Below the pieces are notes generated by a model, which worked only from the letters and a program-made list of their open reading frames with translations, did no database searches and was not told the origin of the DNA. Position numbers and translations under genes: made by a program. A stretch of 11,711 bases of DNA from an uncultured Bacillota bacterium (GTDB lineage: Bacteria; Bacillota_I; Bacilli_A; RF39; UBA660), in NCBI GenBank assembly GCA_947383065.1, contig CANDCB010000006.1, positions 1 through 11,711 of the forward strand. The letters run 5' to 3'. Shown piece after piece: positions 1 to 6,541 of this stretch (the stretch's first letter is position 1; every line of letters begins with the position of its first letter).

Positions 1-59
1 TTTCTAATAGATAATTATTATATAAAGAAAATAAAATAAAACATCTGTTTGAAATATAT

Positions 60-93
60 ATTTACAATAGCACTTTTTATTAATATTGTAAAT
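60..93. other. Inverted repeat downstream of the repair-type operon, possible weak terminator
   Basis: A perfect 10-bp stem, ATTTACAATA (60-69) against TATTGTAAAT (84-93), encloses a 14-nt loop. It lies about 20 nt past the stop of the last gene of the minus-strand operon, where a terminator is expected. No clean T-run follows the stem on the minus strand, and on the plus strand only CTTTT follows. Terminator function is therefore an inference. Nothing else was recognised in 1-112. Confidence 0.4.
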
Positions 94-112
94 CTTTTAT
101 AGAATATTATTT

Positions 113-970
113 TTATTCTTTATTTGGAACTTTTAATAAATTGGGAGAGTTTTTAATTTCTTCTATCATAGCTAATCTTTGTTTTAGTTCATTTTCAAGG
201 ATATCTAGTTCTGATTTTGTTAAAGATTCAATATTTTTATGAAATAAATCGTATGGATTTGGAGGAACGACATTAAATCCCCAATATATGGCTTTTTCTA
301 TTAATTCGGGGCAGTTTAAATGCATGCAGTGTACTTTGTGTCTTAGACCAATAGGGATGACTTCAGTTAGTTCCATAAGAGATAAATGAGTTGGATTACT
401 ATATAAACTAGTATCAACGTATATTTTATCTATAGTATCAGGGAAATTAGCAGATAAGAATGATTTTATTACTTGTGGTGAGGCAATATCACCTGTATAT
501 AAAATATTTCCATCATTGGTTTCTATAATAATTGAAGCAGATTTTAAAGGGGTATCGCCATGGGAACTCTCGACGTATCTTATACGATTAAATAATGGTG
601 AAATATTTGTTAATTCTTTTTCTGAAATAATTGCATAAGTTGTGGGAACTAAGCCAAAGGCATCTAATATAGTTAAAACATTTTTACTATGTTTCATTTC
701 GGAGCCAATTACAATATTTAGTTTTTTTCCACGAACCCAGTATAAATATTGTTGGAGAGTGCCTATGCTACCAATATGGTCACTATGAGTGTGGGTAATA
801 AAGAGAAAATAATTTTTTTCTTGATTTAGTTTGCCCATATCTATTAATTTGCTGGCGACATCCTCTCCACAATCAATAAGAAAGAAGTTATTATCATCTT
901 CAAAATAAGCGGCTGTGTTACCTTCAGAGCTATTTAACATAGCTCCACGACCTGTAAAATTTAATTCCAT
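113..970 (-). CDS. MBL-fold metallo-hydrolase (RNase Z/beta-lactamase-like)
   Basis: A 285-residue protein with the metallo-beta-lactamase fold signature. The metal-binding motif HTHSDH is at residues 60-65 (H60, H62, D64, H65). Further ligand candidates are H137 (SSHGD), D161 (YTGDI) and H217 (CMHLN). This is the full set expected for a two-metal hydrolase, so the protein is probably active. The N-terminus (FTGRGAMLN..GNTAAYF) resembles small RNase Z-like MBL proteins of Firmicutes, but the substrate cannot be told. No signal peptide or membrane segment is seen, so it should be cytoplasmic. The start at 970 is supported by an AAAGGAGA ribosome binding site that lies inside the last codons of the preceding gene, only 3 nt after whose stop this gene begins. 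It is the last gene of a four-gene operon. A nuclease or repair role is inferred only from its neighbours. Confidence 0.85.
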   Translation of the reverse strand: MELNFTGRGAMLNSSEGNTAAYFEDDNNFFLIDCGEDVASKLIDMGKLNQEKNYFLFITHTHSDHIGSIGTLQQYLYWVRGKKLNIVIGSEMKHSKNVLTILDAFGLVPTTYAIISEKELTNISPLFNRIRYVESSHGDTPLKSASIIIETNDGNILYTGDIASPQVIKSFLSANFPDTIDKIYVDTSLYSNPTHLSLMELTEVIPIGLRHKVHCMHLNCPELIEKAIYWGFNVVPPNPYDLFHKNIESLTKSELDILENELKQRLAMIEEIKNSPNLLKVPNKE

Positions 971-973
971 AAA

Positions 974-1732
974 TTAGTTCTCCTTTATTAAATTTTTAAA
1001 ACCATTTCTACTCCAAAGCCATAAAGCGGTATGGATATCAATTGGTTTATATTTAGTGTTTTCAAAAAGTTTATTCCATCTTTCAATAACAATAAGTTGA
1101 ACATCACTTTTATTTAATTCATTATCAGAAATAAGTCCAAGACGGTGTGTAGCTTTGATAACGTGTGTATCAGGGGCTACTGTTAATTTTTCCATGTTAG
1201 TGAATTTAAGGTCTGTATATTGCCATAATACAAAGAGCCAGTAGTTGCATATTTTATTTCCAGATAAATAGGGGAAATCTTTTTTATGCTTAACTTGAAT
1301 ATAGTCTTTGATTTTTATAACATCATAATCTAGTTCTTTAAAAAGATTTCTAATATCACCATTAAATTGATTAACAAAAGTTTGACATAAGGTTATCCAT
1401 ATTTCAGTTTGTTTTTGTTTTTGCAAGGCGACTTTATATTTTATTAAAGCGTCTTGAATTTTATTGCTATTTTTTGTTACAACTTCGGTTGGATTAAAAA
1501 TGAATCTGGTATTTGGATCTTGATAGGTTTTATTGGCATTTTCCCAAAGAGTATAGGAGTTTCTTTGATAGTTAAGAGCCATTGGTAAAGTGAAATATAA
1601 ATAATTTTCTTTAGATGATTTATCAAGGTGAGGGTTTTCGTCTTCGGGCATTATTTCACCACCTAAAAGACCTTGTTGCCACATATTATATAGTATATCT
1701 ACTTTTTTTAGAATTTCTTTTTTATTTTTCAT
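974..1732 (-). CDS. Diverged HhH-GPD DNA-glycosylase-like protein
   Basis: A 252-residue protein when started at the ATG at 1732. Residues 153-165 (FPYLSGNKICNYW) look like the helix-hairpin-helix of endonuclease III-type glycosylases (LPGVGRK there), with K160 in the place of the lyase lysine. Residues 186-201 (APDTHVIKATHRLGLI) match the hallmark VDTHV-R--RLGL stretch, with D188 as the catalytic aspartate. Both catalytic positions are therefore retained. No cysteine cluster follows, so the 4Fe-4S domain of endonuclease III is absent. The first 130 residues are not recognised. The upstream Met at 1762 lacks a ribosome binding site and would overlap the glycosylase gene by 41 nt, whereas 1732 gives an 11-nt overlap typical of coupling. 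The likely role is base-lesion excision beside a uracil-DNA glycosylase. The family call is motif-based and could be wrong in detail. Confidence 0.6.
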   Translation of the reverse strand: MKNKKEILKKVDILYNMWQQGLLGGEIMPEDENPHLDKSSKENYLYFTLPMALNYQRNSYTLWENANKTYQDPNTRFIFNPTEVVTKNSNKIQDALIKYKVALQKQKQTEIWITLCQTFVNQFNGDIRNLFKELDYDVIKIKDYIQVKHKKDFPYLSGNKICNYWLFVLWQYTDLKFTNMEKLTVAPDTHVIKATHRLGLISDNELNKSDVQLIVIERWNKLFENTKYKPIDIHTALWLWSRNGFKNLIKEN

Positions 1733-2438
1733 AATAATCCCATATCTTTCTATATTGTTCAAGTTGTTTGTTACTATTTATTTGGGCGGCTGGATGGTAT
1801 AGTGGAATGATAACTAAATCATTAGTTTTAAAAAGACCATAATTATTAATGTTTTCACTTATTTTTTTATAGATTGGGAAATTATATATATTTGATAAAG
1901 CTAATAAAGGGTAATACCCTAAAGTTAAAATGATTTTTGGTTTAATTATATCGATTTGGGATTTTAAAAATTTTTGACAATTTAAAGTACATTTTTGAAG
2001 TTTAATATTATTGCTTCGATAATTTAATCCTTGACGAGCACACATTATGGCATTAGTAATATAAATATGATTAATAAATTCTTCATCTATAGTTAGATTA
2101 GTGTTTTTAGAAGATTCAATTAAAAATTTATAAAGCATTTTTTTAGTTAAGCTTTTTTCACTATCAATTATTTTATTCCAATTTTTTAAGGTTTTATCTT
2201 TTATATAAGTATTACGAAGTTCTTGCATTTCTTTGTAAGGACCCCAATCTTGACCAATTATCATAATTTTACTATCTATTCTGTTAAACCAATCTGTCCA
2301 AATTGATGGTATGTCTTTATAAAAATTGTTTTTAAAAATGTTTATTAGTGAAAAGTCTTGGTGGTTATTTTTTATGTTGGTACAATCTTGACATTTTTGC
2401 ATTTCTAAAAACAATTTTTCCAGTTTGCTTTTTTTCAT
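1722..2438 (-). CDS. Uracil-DNA glycosylase superfamily protein, family-4-like with probable 4Fe-4S cluster
   Basis: A 238-residue protein that should remove uracil or a related base from DNA. Motif A is IIGQDWGPY (60-68), where family 4 enzymes have GEAPG and family 1 has GQDPYH. Motif B is LYHPAA (213-218), the usual HP(S/A). Cysteines at 16 and 19 (CQDC) and at 133 and 154 fit the four iron-sulfur ligands of family 4. The flanking text is characteristic: ITNAIMC, then CQKFLKSQIDIIKPKIILTLG. The third-to-fourth cysteine spacing (21) is about five longer than usual, and C150 is an alternative ligand. Motif A is a hybrid, so specificity is uncertain. The gene begins 18 nt after the preceding stop without a visible ribosome binding site, and its end overlaps the HhH-GPD-like gene by 11 nt. 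Both suggest translational coupling within the operon. Confidence 0.8.
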   Translation of the reverse strand: MKKSKLEKLFLEMQKCQDCTNIKNNHQDFSLINIFKNNFYKDIPSIWTDWFNRIDSKIMIIGQDWGPYKEMQELRNTYIKDKTLKNWNKIIDSEKSLTKKMLYKFLIESSKNTNLTIDEEFINHIYITNAIMCARQGLNYRSNNIKLQKCTLNCQKFLKSQIDIIKPKIILTLGYYPLLALSNIYNFPIYKKISENINNYGLFKTNDLVIIPLYHPAAQINSNKQLEQYRKIWDYYEK

Positions 2439-2456
2439 TTTTTAATTTTTGATAAG

Positions 2457-3197
2457 TTAAGAATTATTAACAGGTGGAATAAGGGCAAGATTTTTACCAT
2501 TCTTTGATTGGTTTAAAGCGTTTTCGTATGGCGTAAAATCAAAGTAAATATTAAAATATGATATAAAAATACGTGCTCTTAAAAGGTCGTCGGGATCTTT
2601 AGTTTTCAATAATGAAAGACAAATATCAAGAATTACTTTGGTATGAAGTATTTGACGTTTTTTAAAAGCTTCTATTGAAGATTCAAAGTCATTGTCTTTA
2701 GGGAGAAGTCGCATTTGATTAAGAAGTGCTTGGGCTTCGGGGACTGTTAAACCTTGAAAAAATGAATTTATTTTGGAGGTTAAAATAGGTAAAAGCTCTG
2801 GTAAAGTTTCTAGATTTTCTGCCATTTCTATTTTACCTTCACTAATGTGGAAGTGGGCAGGTCTTGAATCGCCAAGAAGATAAATTATGCTATCATAATC
2901 GGGAGGAATAATAGGAAGATGAATTTTATCACAGCAAGATTTTATTAGTTCATTAATATCTAAATTAAATGTTGTTTCATTAGTTAGCATTTCTTTTTTC
3001 AAAACAGTTCTTAAATAAGTTATTATTTTATAGATTGTATGAGCATAATCTTCTAAAATATTAGGATAGTAAGCGTCAAAAAGTTTAGGCGGTACTATAA
3101 ATGTTTTTGTGTAATTAATATAATCACTTAAGCTATTTATTGATATTTGAGCATTGTTAAACTCTACGGTTGTTGTAATTTTTTTTATAAAAGACAT
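2457..3197 (-). CDS. Unrecognised helical protein, first gene of the glycosylase operon
   Basis: A 246-residue protein that I do not recognise. The start at 3197 is chosen because AAGAGGTGAA lies just upstream (3201-3210). The in-frame ATG at 3272 has no ribosome binding site and lies upstream of the likely promoter. The protein looks soluble and mostly helical, with no signal peptide or membrane segment. A PEAQALLNQMRLLPKD stretch and a C-terminal helical region (LLKTKDPDDLLRARIFISYFNIYF) are the most distinctive parts. The tail ends in NGKNLALIPPVNNS. Two adjacent cysteines (SCC) occur near residue 90, but there is no clear metal site. It heads an operon with two glycosylase-like genes and an MBL hydrolase, so a link to nucleic-acid repair is possible by context only. 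Confidence 0.75.
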   Translation of the reverse strand: MSFIKKITTTVEFNNAQISINSLSDYINYTKTFIVPPKLFDAYYPNILEDYAHTIYKIITYLRTVLKKEMLTNETTFNLDINELIKSCCDKIHLPIIPPDYDSIIYLLGDSRPAHFHISEGKIEMAENLETLPELLPILTSKINSFFQGLTVPEAQALLNQMRLLPKDNDFESSIEAFKKRQILHTKVILDICLSLLKTKDPDDLLRARIFISYFNIYFDFTPYENALNQSKNGKNLALIPPVNNS

Positions 3198-3216
3198 ATA
3201 TTCACCTCTTTTAATT

Positions 3217-3245
3217 ATAATAAATTTATTTAAAGTAAAATTCAA
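3217..3245 (-). promoter_or_regulatory. Candidate SigA promoter of the glycosylase operon
   Basis: On the minus strand TTGAAT (3240-3245) is followed after 17 nt by TATTAT (3217-3222). An overlapping TATAAT occurs at 3214-3219. Transcription would start near the ribosome binding site at 3201-3210, giving a leader of only about 12 nt, so a more upstream promoter is possible. Confidence 0.4.
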
Positions 3246-3265
3246 GGTTAAACTAAAAAAATATC

Positions 3266-3294
3266 TATACAAATATTTGAATTTTAAGTATAAT
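3266..3294 (+). promoter_or_regulatory. Candidate SigA promoter of the cca-like gene
   Basis: TATACA (3266-3271), 17 nt, then a perfect TATAAT (3289-3294). The ribosome binding site TGGAGG follows at 3311-3316 and the ATG at 3324. The -35 is weak (4 of 6 matches). It is divergent from the glycosylase operon promoter in the same 126-nt gap. Confidence 0.5.
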
Positions 3295-3323
3295 TAAATA
3301 TAGTAAGATATGGAGGCAAGCAT

Positions 3324-4640
3324 ATGAACATAGTTATTCCTAAACCGGTAAATGAAGTTTTATATATAATTAATGAAAAAGGCTATGAAGCATATGTTAC
3401 AGGTGGGGCTGTTAGAAATAATGTTATGGGTTATAAAGTAAATAATTATGATATAAGTACAAATGCTTCACTTGATGTAATAGAAAAATTACTAAAGGGT
3501 TATGATACTTTTTATCGAGGAGAAAATAATATAAGATTGGGAATAAATAATCCGAAATATCCAATGGCTATTTCTAAATATTGTACACCAGAAAATACTT
3601 TGGAAAGTGATTTGGCAACAAGAGATTTTACAATGAATGCTTTGGCATTTTCTGAAGATGATGGATTAATTGATTATAATACAGGTTTAATTGATATTAA
3701 AAATAAAGTTATAAAACTTAATGGTAATGATGATGATAATTTTGTTGCAGATCCATTAAGAATTTTAAGAGCGATTCGTTTATCTGGAGAGTATGGGATG
3801 AGAATCGATATTGAAACTCAAAGTTATATGAATGAAGATAGAGAACTTCTTCATGATGTTGCAATTGAACGAATTCGAGATGAGTTAGCAAAATTATTGG
3901 TTGTACCTAGATGTGAATTTTATTTAAAAAAATATTTTGATATAATTTTGGAAATAATTCCAGAACTATCTTTATTAGATGGATTTTTGCAAAATGATCC
4001 AAGACATATTTATGATGTTTTAGAACATACTTTTGTTTCAATGAAATCAATAAAGCCAGTTTTAGAACTTCGATTAGCAATGCTTTTACATGATATATCA
4101 AAACCTTTTACTTATTCTAAAGGTGATGATGGTAATGCTATATATAAAAATCATGGAATTCGTAGTGCTGAAATAGCTAGAAATATTTTAAATAGGTTAA
4201 GATTTAATAAAAAAACAATTCAAAAAGTTACTAAACTTATTGAATTTCATGATTCTTTAGTACCAACTAATGATGCTTTATTAAGACAATTTATTAACAA
4301 GTTGGGAATTGAAAATGTTGATGATTTATATAATGTAAAGAAAGCTAATTATTATGCCAAAAATCCAGCTTATATTTCTGATTTAAAGGTAATTGAAGAT
4401 GATTATTTAAGGATGAAAACGCAAGTTAGAAAGAATTCATTTATAAGAAAGAATGAACTTAAATTGGATGGAAAAGAGTTAATTGAATTAGGAGTAGAAC
4501 AAGAAAAAGTTGGTAAAGTAATTGATCATTTATATTATGAAATTATTGTAGGAAATTTGAAAAATAATAAAGAAAAATTGATTTCATATGTTGAAAATAA
4601 TTTAGTTGGGAAAGATACTATTGTAGGAGATATAGCTTGA
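3324..4640 (+). CDS. cca: CCA tRNA nucleotidyltransferase / poly(A) polymerase family protein with HD domain; catalytic Asp changed
   Basis: A 438-residue class II nucleotidyltransferase; the family adds or repairs the 3' CCA of tRNA. Visible motifs are TGGAVR (26-31), YDIST (42-46), TRDFTMNA (99-106), the D/R nucleotide-selecting motif VADPLRILRAIR (141-152), IERIRDEL (181-188), and an HD domain with H235 and H256-D257. Against the usual GGAVRD..GDVDIAT, two conserved acids are Asn here: N32 after GGAVR, and N41 where the first Asp of the catalytic DxD belongs (D43 is kept). The segment between residues 77 and 96 is also shorter than usual and lacks the TTFR and GRRP-like stretch. D143 and R146 remain. 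The protein may be impaired, divergent, or serve another role. The start is supported by TGGAGG 8 nt upstream. It appears to be a single-gene unit with its own promoter and terminator. The family call is firm; activity and the symbol are less certain. Confidence 0.85.
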   Translation: MNIVIPKPVNEVLYIINEKGYEAYVTGGAVRNNVMGYKVNNYDISTNASLDVIEKLLKGYDTFYRGENNIRLGINNPKYPMAISKYCTPENTLESDLATRDFTMNALAFSEDDGLIDYNTGLIDIKNKVIKLNGNDDDNFVADPLRILRAIRLSGEYGMRIDIETQSYMNEDRELLHDVAIERIRDELAKLLVVPRCEFYLKKYFDIILEIIPELSLLDGFLQNDPRHIYDVLEHTFVSMKSIKPVLELRLAMLLHDISKPFTYSKGDDGNAIYKNHGIRSAEIARNILNRLRFNKKTIQKVTKLIEFHDSLVPTNDALLRQFINKLGIENVDDLYNVKKANYYAKNPAYISDLKVIEDDYLRMKTQVRKNSFIRKNELKLDGKELIELGVEQEKVGKVIDHLYYEIIVGNLKNNKEKLISYVENNLVGKDTIVGDIA

Positions 4641-4655
4641 TATATCTCTTTTTTT
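4627..4655 (+). terminator. Rho-independent terminator of the cca-like gene, spanning its stop codon
   Basis: GAGATATA (4627-4634) pairs perfectly with TATATCTC (4641-4648), and seven Ts follow (4649-4655). The 6-nt loop GCTTGA holds the TGA stop codon at 4638-4640, so the left arm of the stem is coding sequence. Confidence 0.8.
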
Positions 4656-4658
4656 CAT

Positions 4659-4681
4659 AAAAAAACGTCTTTTCAGACGTT
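4659..4681 (-). terminator. Rho-independent terminator of the small membrane-protein gene
   Basis: AACGTCT (4664-4670) and AGACGTT (4675-4681) form a 7-bp stem with a 4-nt loop. Read on the minus strand the stem is followed by a run of seven Ts (complement of 4659-4665), so it serves the gene ending at 4688. On the plus strand the T-run is poor. Confidence 0.85.
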
Positions 4682-4687
4682 ATAATT

Positions 4688-5098
4688 TTAATTTTTATTA
4701 TCATTGATATTTTCAATGTTTATTTCTTCTTTATTTTTTTCTTTTTCAGTTAAAGGAGTTTCTCCATCATAGGAGATAGTGAAATTGCCTAATTTATCTT
4801 CATAGACAATTATTTGTTCTTTCTTTTTATTTATAAAGGTATAACTATATTGGAGAGTTTCATTATCAGTACACTTTTTTAACCATAAAGAATTACAGTC
4901 AGCTATGTCTTCATAAATGTATTCGGTATACTTGATAGCATACCAATCTTTTTTATTGATTTCGTAGTTATTTAGAAGAAAATTTTTGGCTTCTGTAGAG
5001 TGTGAGTCAATATAAGTTAGGATACCAAGTATTACAAAGATAAGAATTAAAAGAGTAATTATCACAAAAAATACACATTTTTTAATAAATTTTATCAT
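4688..5098 (-). CDS. Small single-pass membrane-anchored protein of unknown function
   Basis: A 136-residue protein with a positively charged start (MIKFIKK) and one strongly hydrophobic helix at about residues 8-30. The remaining ~105 residues are polar and would lie outside the cell. No lipobox is present, so the helix is probably an uncleaved anchor. The outer part is rich in Tyr, Glu and Lys and has two cysteines (C68, C76) that could form a disulfide. The C-terminus is Asn/Glu-rich (KEEINIENINDNKN). AAAGG 6-10 nt upstream supports the start. It is a stand-alone gene with its own extended -10 promoter and terminator. I do not recognise the family. Confidence 0.75.
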   Translation of the reverse strand: MIKFIKKCVFFVIITLLILIFVILGILTYIDSHSTEAKNFLLNNYEINKKDWYAIKYTEYIYEDIADCNSLWLKKCTDNETLQYSYTFINKKKEQIIVYEDKLGNFTISYDGETPLTEKEKNKEEINIENINDNKN

Positions 5099-5132
5099 GT
5101 TAGACCTTTCTATAATAAATTTTTATAATGAA

Positions 5133-5141
5133 ATTATATCA
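5133..5141 (-). promoter_or_regulatory. Extended -10 promoter of the small membrane-protein gene
   Basis: The minus strand reads TGATATAAT, an extended TGn-TATAAT -10 element, about 35 nt upstream of the start at 5098. No good -35 is seen, as is usual for extended -10 promoters. It is divergent from the aquaporin promoter. Confidence 0.6.
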
Positions 5142-5146
5142 TAATT

Positions 5147-5177
5147 TTGAGCATAATTGTAGAATAAGTGGTATAAT
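5147..5177 (+). promoter_or_regulatory. Extended -10 promoter of aqpZ
   Basis: TGGTATAAT (5169-5177) is an extended -10 with a perfect TATAAT. A possible -35, TTGAGC (5147-5152), sits at a wide 19-nt spacing. AAGGAGG (5184-5190) begins about where transcription should start, which implies a very short leader. Confidence 0.6.
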
Positions 5178-5197
5178 AAGTACAAGGAGGATTTGTT

Positions 5198-6025
5198 ATG
5201 ATAAGAAAATTTATTTCAGAATTTGTAGGTACAATTTTATTAGTGCTTATTGGATGTGGCTCAATGGTTGCAGTAAATCAATATGTAAATTCAATATTTA
5301 ATACAGCTTTACCTTTTACTATGATTTTAATTGCATTAACATTTGGTTTAATTTTGATGGCTCTAATGTATACAATTGGAAAAGTTTCTGGAGCACATGT
5401 TAATCCTGCAGTTTCACTTGCATGTTTAATAGATGGCAGAATTACTTTATTTGAATTTATATATTATATTTGTGCACAAATTCTAGGTGGCCTAGTTGGT
5501 ACTTTTGCCTTAACATGGATTTTTGGTTCATTTACTTCATTAGGAGCAAATGGATATGAAACATTAAGTGCATTAAGTAAGATAACAACTTTACCAGTGG
5601 CATTAGGAATTGAAGCAATGTTGACTTTTGTTTTTGTATTAGTATTCTTATCAGCTACTAAAAAAGATAATTATGTTTCAGGCTTAGTAGTTGGATTAAC
5701 TTATACAATGGTTCATATTATGGGAATTCCTTTTACTGGAACAGGTGTTAACCCAGCTAGAAGTATTGGACCTGCTTTTTTAACTGGTGGAGTTGCTTTA
5801 GAACAATTATGGGTATTTATTGTTGCTCCATTAGTTGGTGGAATTTTAGCTGCTTTGTTTTATAAGTTTATTATAACTGATAAAGAAGAATCTACTGTTT
5901 CTCAAATGGAAGTAGAAGAAGTTTCAGTTGTTACTAATGAAAAAGATGACAAAGAAGAAAAAGTAGCAGTAGAAAAGAAAGTAGAAAAAAAATCTAAAAC
6001 AAATTCAACAAAAAAAGGTAAATAA
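5198..6025 (+). CDS. aqpZ: Aquaporin, AqpZ-type water channel, with charged C-terminal tail
   Basis: A 275-residue MIP-family membrane channel with six predicted helices and both pore signatures: NPA at 69-71 (SGAHVNPAV) and at 185-187 (GVNPARS). The selectivity-filter positions, counted from the NPA boxes, are F49, H173, T182 and R188. This is the same set as E. coli AqpZ (F43, H174, T183, R189). Ser rather than Asp follows NPAR, also favouring a water pore over a glycerol facilitator. Residues 227-275 form an extra hydrophilic tail rich in Lys and Glu that ends in NSTKKGK and is absent from standard AqpZ (about 230 residues). AAGGAGG 7 nt upstream fixes the start. It is a single gene whose terminator overlaps the stop codon. 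The likely role is water movement across the plasma membrane; the tail function is unknown. Confidence 0.93.
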   Translation: MIRKFISEFVGTILLVLIGCGSMVAVNQYVNSIFNTALPFTMILIALTFGLILMALMYTIGKVSGAHVNPAVSLACLIDGRITLFEFIYYICAQILGGLVGTFALTWIFGSFTSLGANGYETLSALSKITTLPVALGIEAMLTFVFVLVFLSATKKDNYVSGLVVGLTYTMVHIMGIPFTGTGVNPARSIGPAFLTGGVALEQLWVFIVAPLVGGILAALFYKFIITDKEESTVSQMEVEEVSVVTNEKDDKEEKVAVEKKVEKKSKTNSTKKGK

Positions 6026-6040
6026 AAATTACCTTTTTTT
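6011..6040 (+). terminator. Rho-independent terminator of aqpZ, spanning its stop codon
   Basis: AAGGTAA (6015-6021) pairs with TTACCTT (6029-6035). The stem is extended by A:T pairs from the upstream A-run and a downstream run of seven Ts (6034-6040). The stop TAA (6023-6025) is in the loop, so the left arm encodes the last residues. Confidence 0.8.
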
Positions 6041-6065
6041 AATACTTTTATAAATTAATTAAAGT

Positions 6066-6091
6066 AAAAAAAGAGAAACTTGGTTTCTCTT
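6066..6091 (-). terminator. Rho-independent terminator of hsp20, overlapping its stop codon
   Basis: AAGAGAAAC (6071-6079) and GTTTCTCTT (6083-6091) form a 9-bp stem with a 3-nt loop. On the minus strand a T-run (complement of 6066-6072) follows. Two bases of the hsp20 TAA stop (6090-6092) are part of the stem. Confidence 0.85.
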
Positions 6092-6485
6092 AATTTATTT
6101 CGATTACTTTTTTAGTTTCAACTTTTTCTTTTTTAGGAACAGTTATTTTTAAAATACCATTTACAAATTCAGCTTTAATAGATTCTTCGTCAATATCAGA
6201 AAAGTTAAATGTTCTAGTTACTTTACCATAGAATCTTTCACGTCTTAAATATTTTTTATTTTCATCTTCTTCATTTGTTTCATTTGTTTTTTCGGCTGAA
6301 ATAGTTAGTATATTATTATCACATTCAATTTTTATATCATTTTTGTCATAGCCAGGAATGTCTAGCTCAATGTGGTAGTTACCTTCCTTTTCATAAATGT
6401 CACATTTCATATTGTTTTCTCTTGGAGATCTTCCTAATTCATCAAAAATATCATCTAAATAAAAATTTCTTGGAATTAAACTCAT
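6090..6485 (-). CDS. hsp20: Small heat shock protein, Hsp20/alpha-crystallin family
   Basis: A 131-residue ATP-independent chaperone that would hold unfolding proteins in the cytoplasm. The alpha-crystallin domain runs from about residue 26 to 117. It includes IELDIPGYDKNDIKIE, the YLRRERFYGKVTRTF strand region and the diagnostic AEFVNGILKITVPK (105-118). The C-terminal IxI anchor motif is IEI at 128-130, followed by a single Asn. The N-terminal arm is short (about 25 residues: MSLIPRNFYLDDIFDELGR). A GAAGGAAA ribosome binding site precedes the ATG. The gene is transcribed from a strong SigA promoter overlapped by a CIRCE operator, so HrcA repression and heat induction are expected. Confidence 0.95.
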   Translation of the reverse strand: MSLIPRNFYLDDIFDELGRSPRENNMKCDIYEKEGNYHIELDIPGYDKNDIKIECDNNILTISAEKTNETNEEDENKKYLRRERFYGKVTRTFNFSDIDEESIKAEFVNGILKITVPKKEKVETKKVIEIN

Positions 6486-6513
6486 TTTTTAATTTCCTTC
6501 TTTCTATATCTAC

Positions 6514-6541
6514 ATTATAGCACTTTTTTAGCACTTGTCAA
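6514..6541 (-). promoter_or_regulatory. Strong SigA promoter of hsp20
   Basis: On the minus strand a perfect TTGACA (6536-6541) is followed after 16 nt by a perfect TATAAT (6514-6519). The -35 hexamer lies within the CIRCE operator. Confidence 0.85.

Noticed and set aside
1733..1762. Upstream start of the HhH-GPD-like gene
   Set aside because: There is no ribosome binding site at 1762; the extra ten residues lie inside the coding end of the glycosylase gene and add nothing conserved.
3198..3272. A 25-residue N-terminal extension of the unknown operon protein
   Set aside because: There is no ribosome binding site at 3272, the segment overlaps the promoter region, and a good AAGAGGTGAA precedes the ATG at 3197.
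3907..4101. A 64-codon minus-strand reading frame
   Set aside because: It lies wholly inside the cca-like gene on the opposite strand, has no ribosome binding site and encodes low-complexity Leu/Ile-rich sequence typical of an antisense shadow in AT-rich DNA.
4638..4640. Possible UGA-to-Trp recoding (mollicute code)
   Set aside because: TGA cleanly ends the cca-like gene within its terminator, and TGG is used for Trp throughout.
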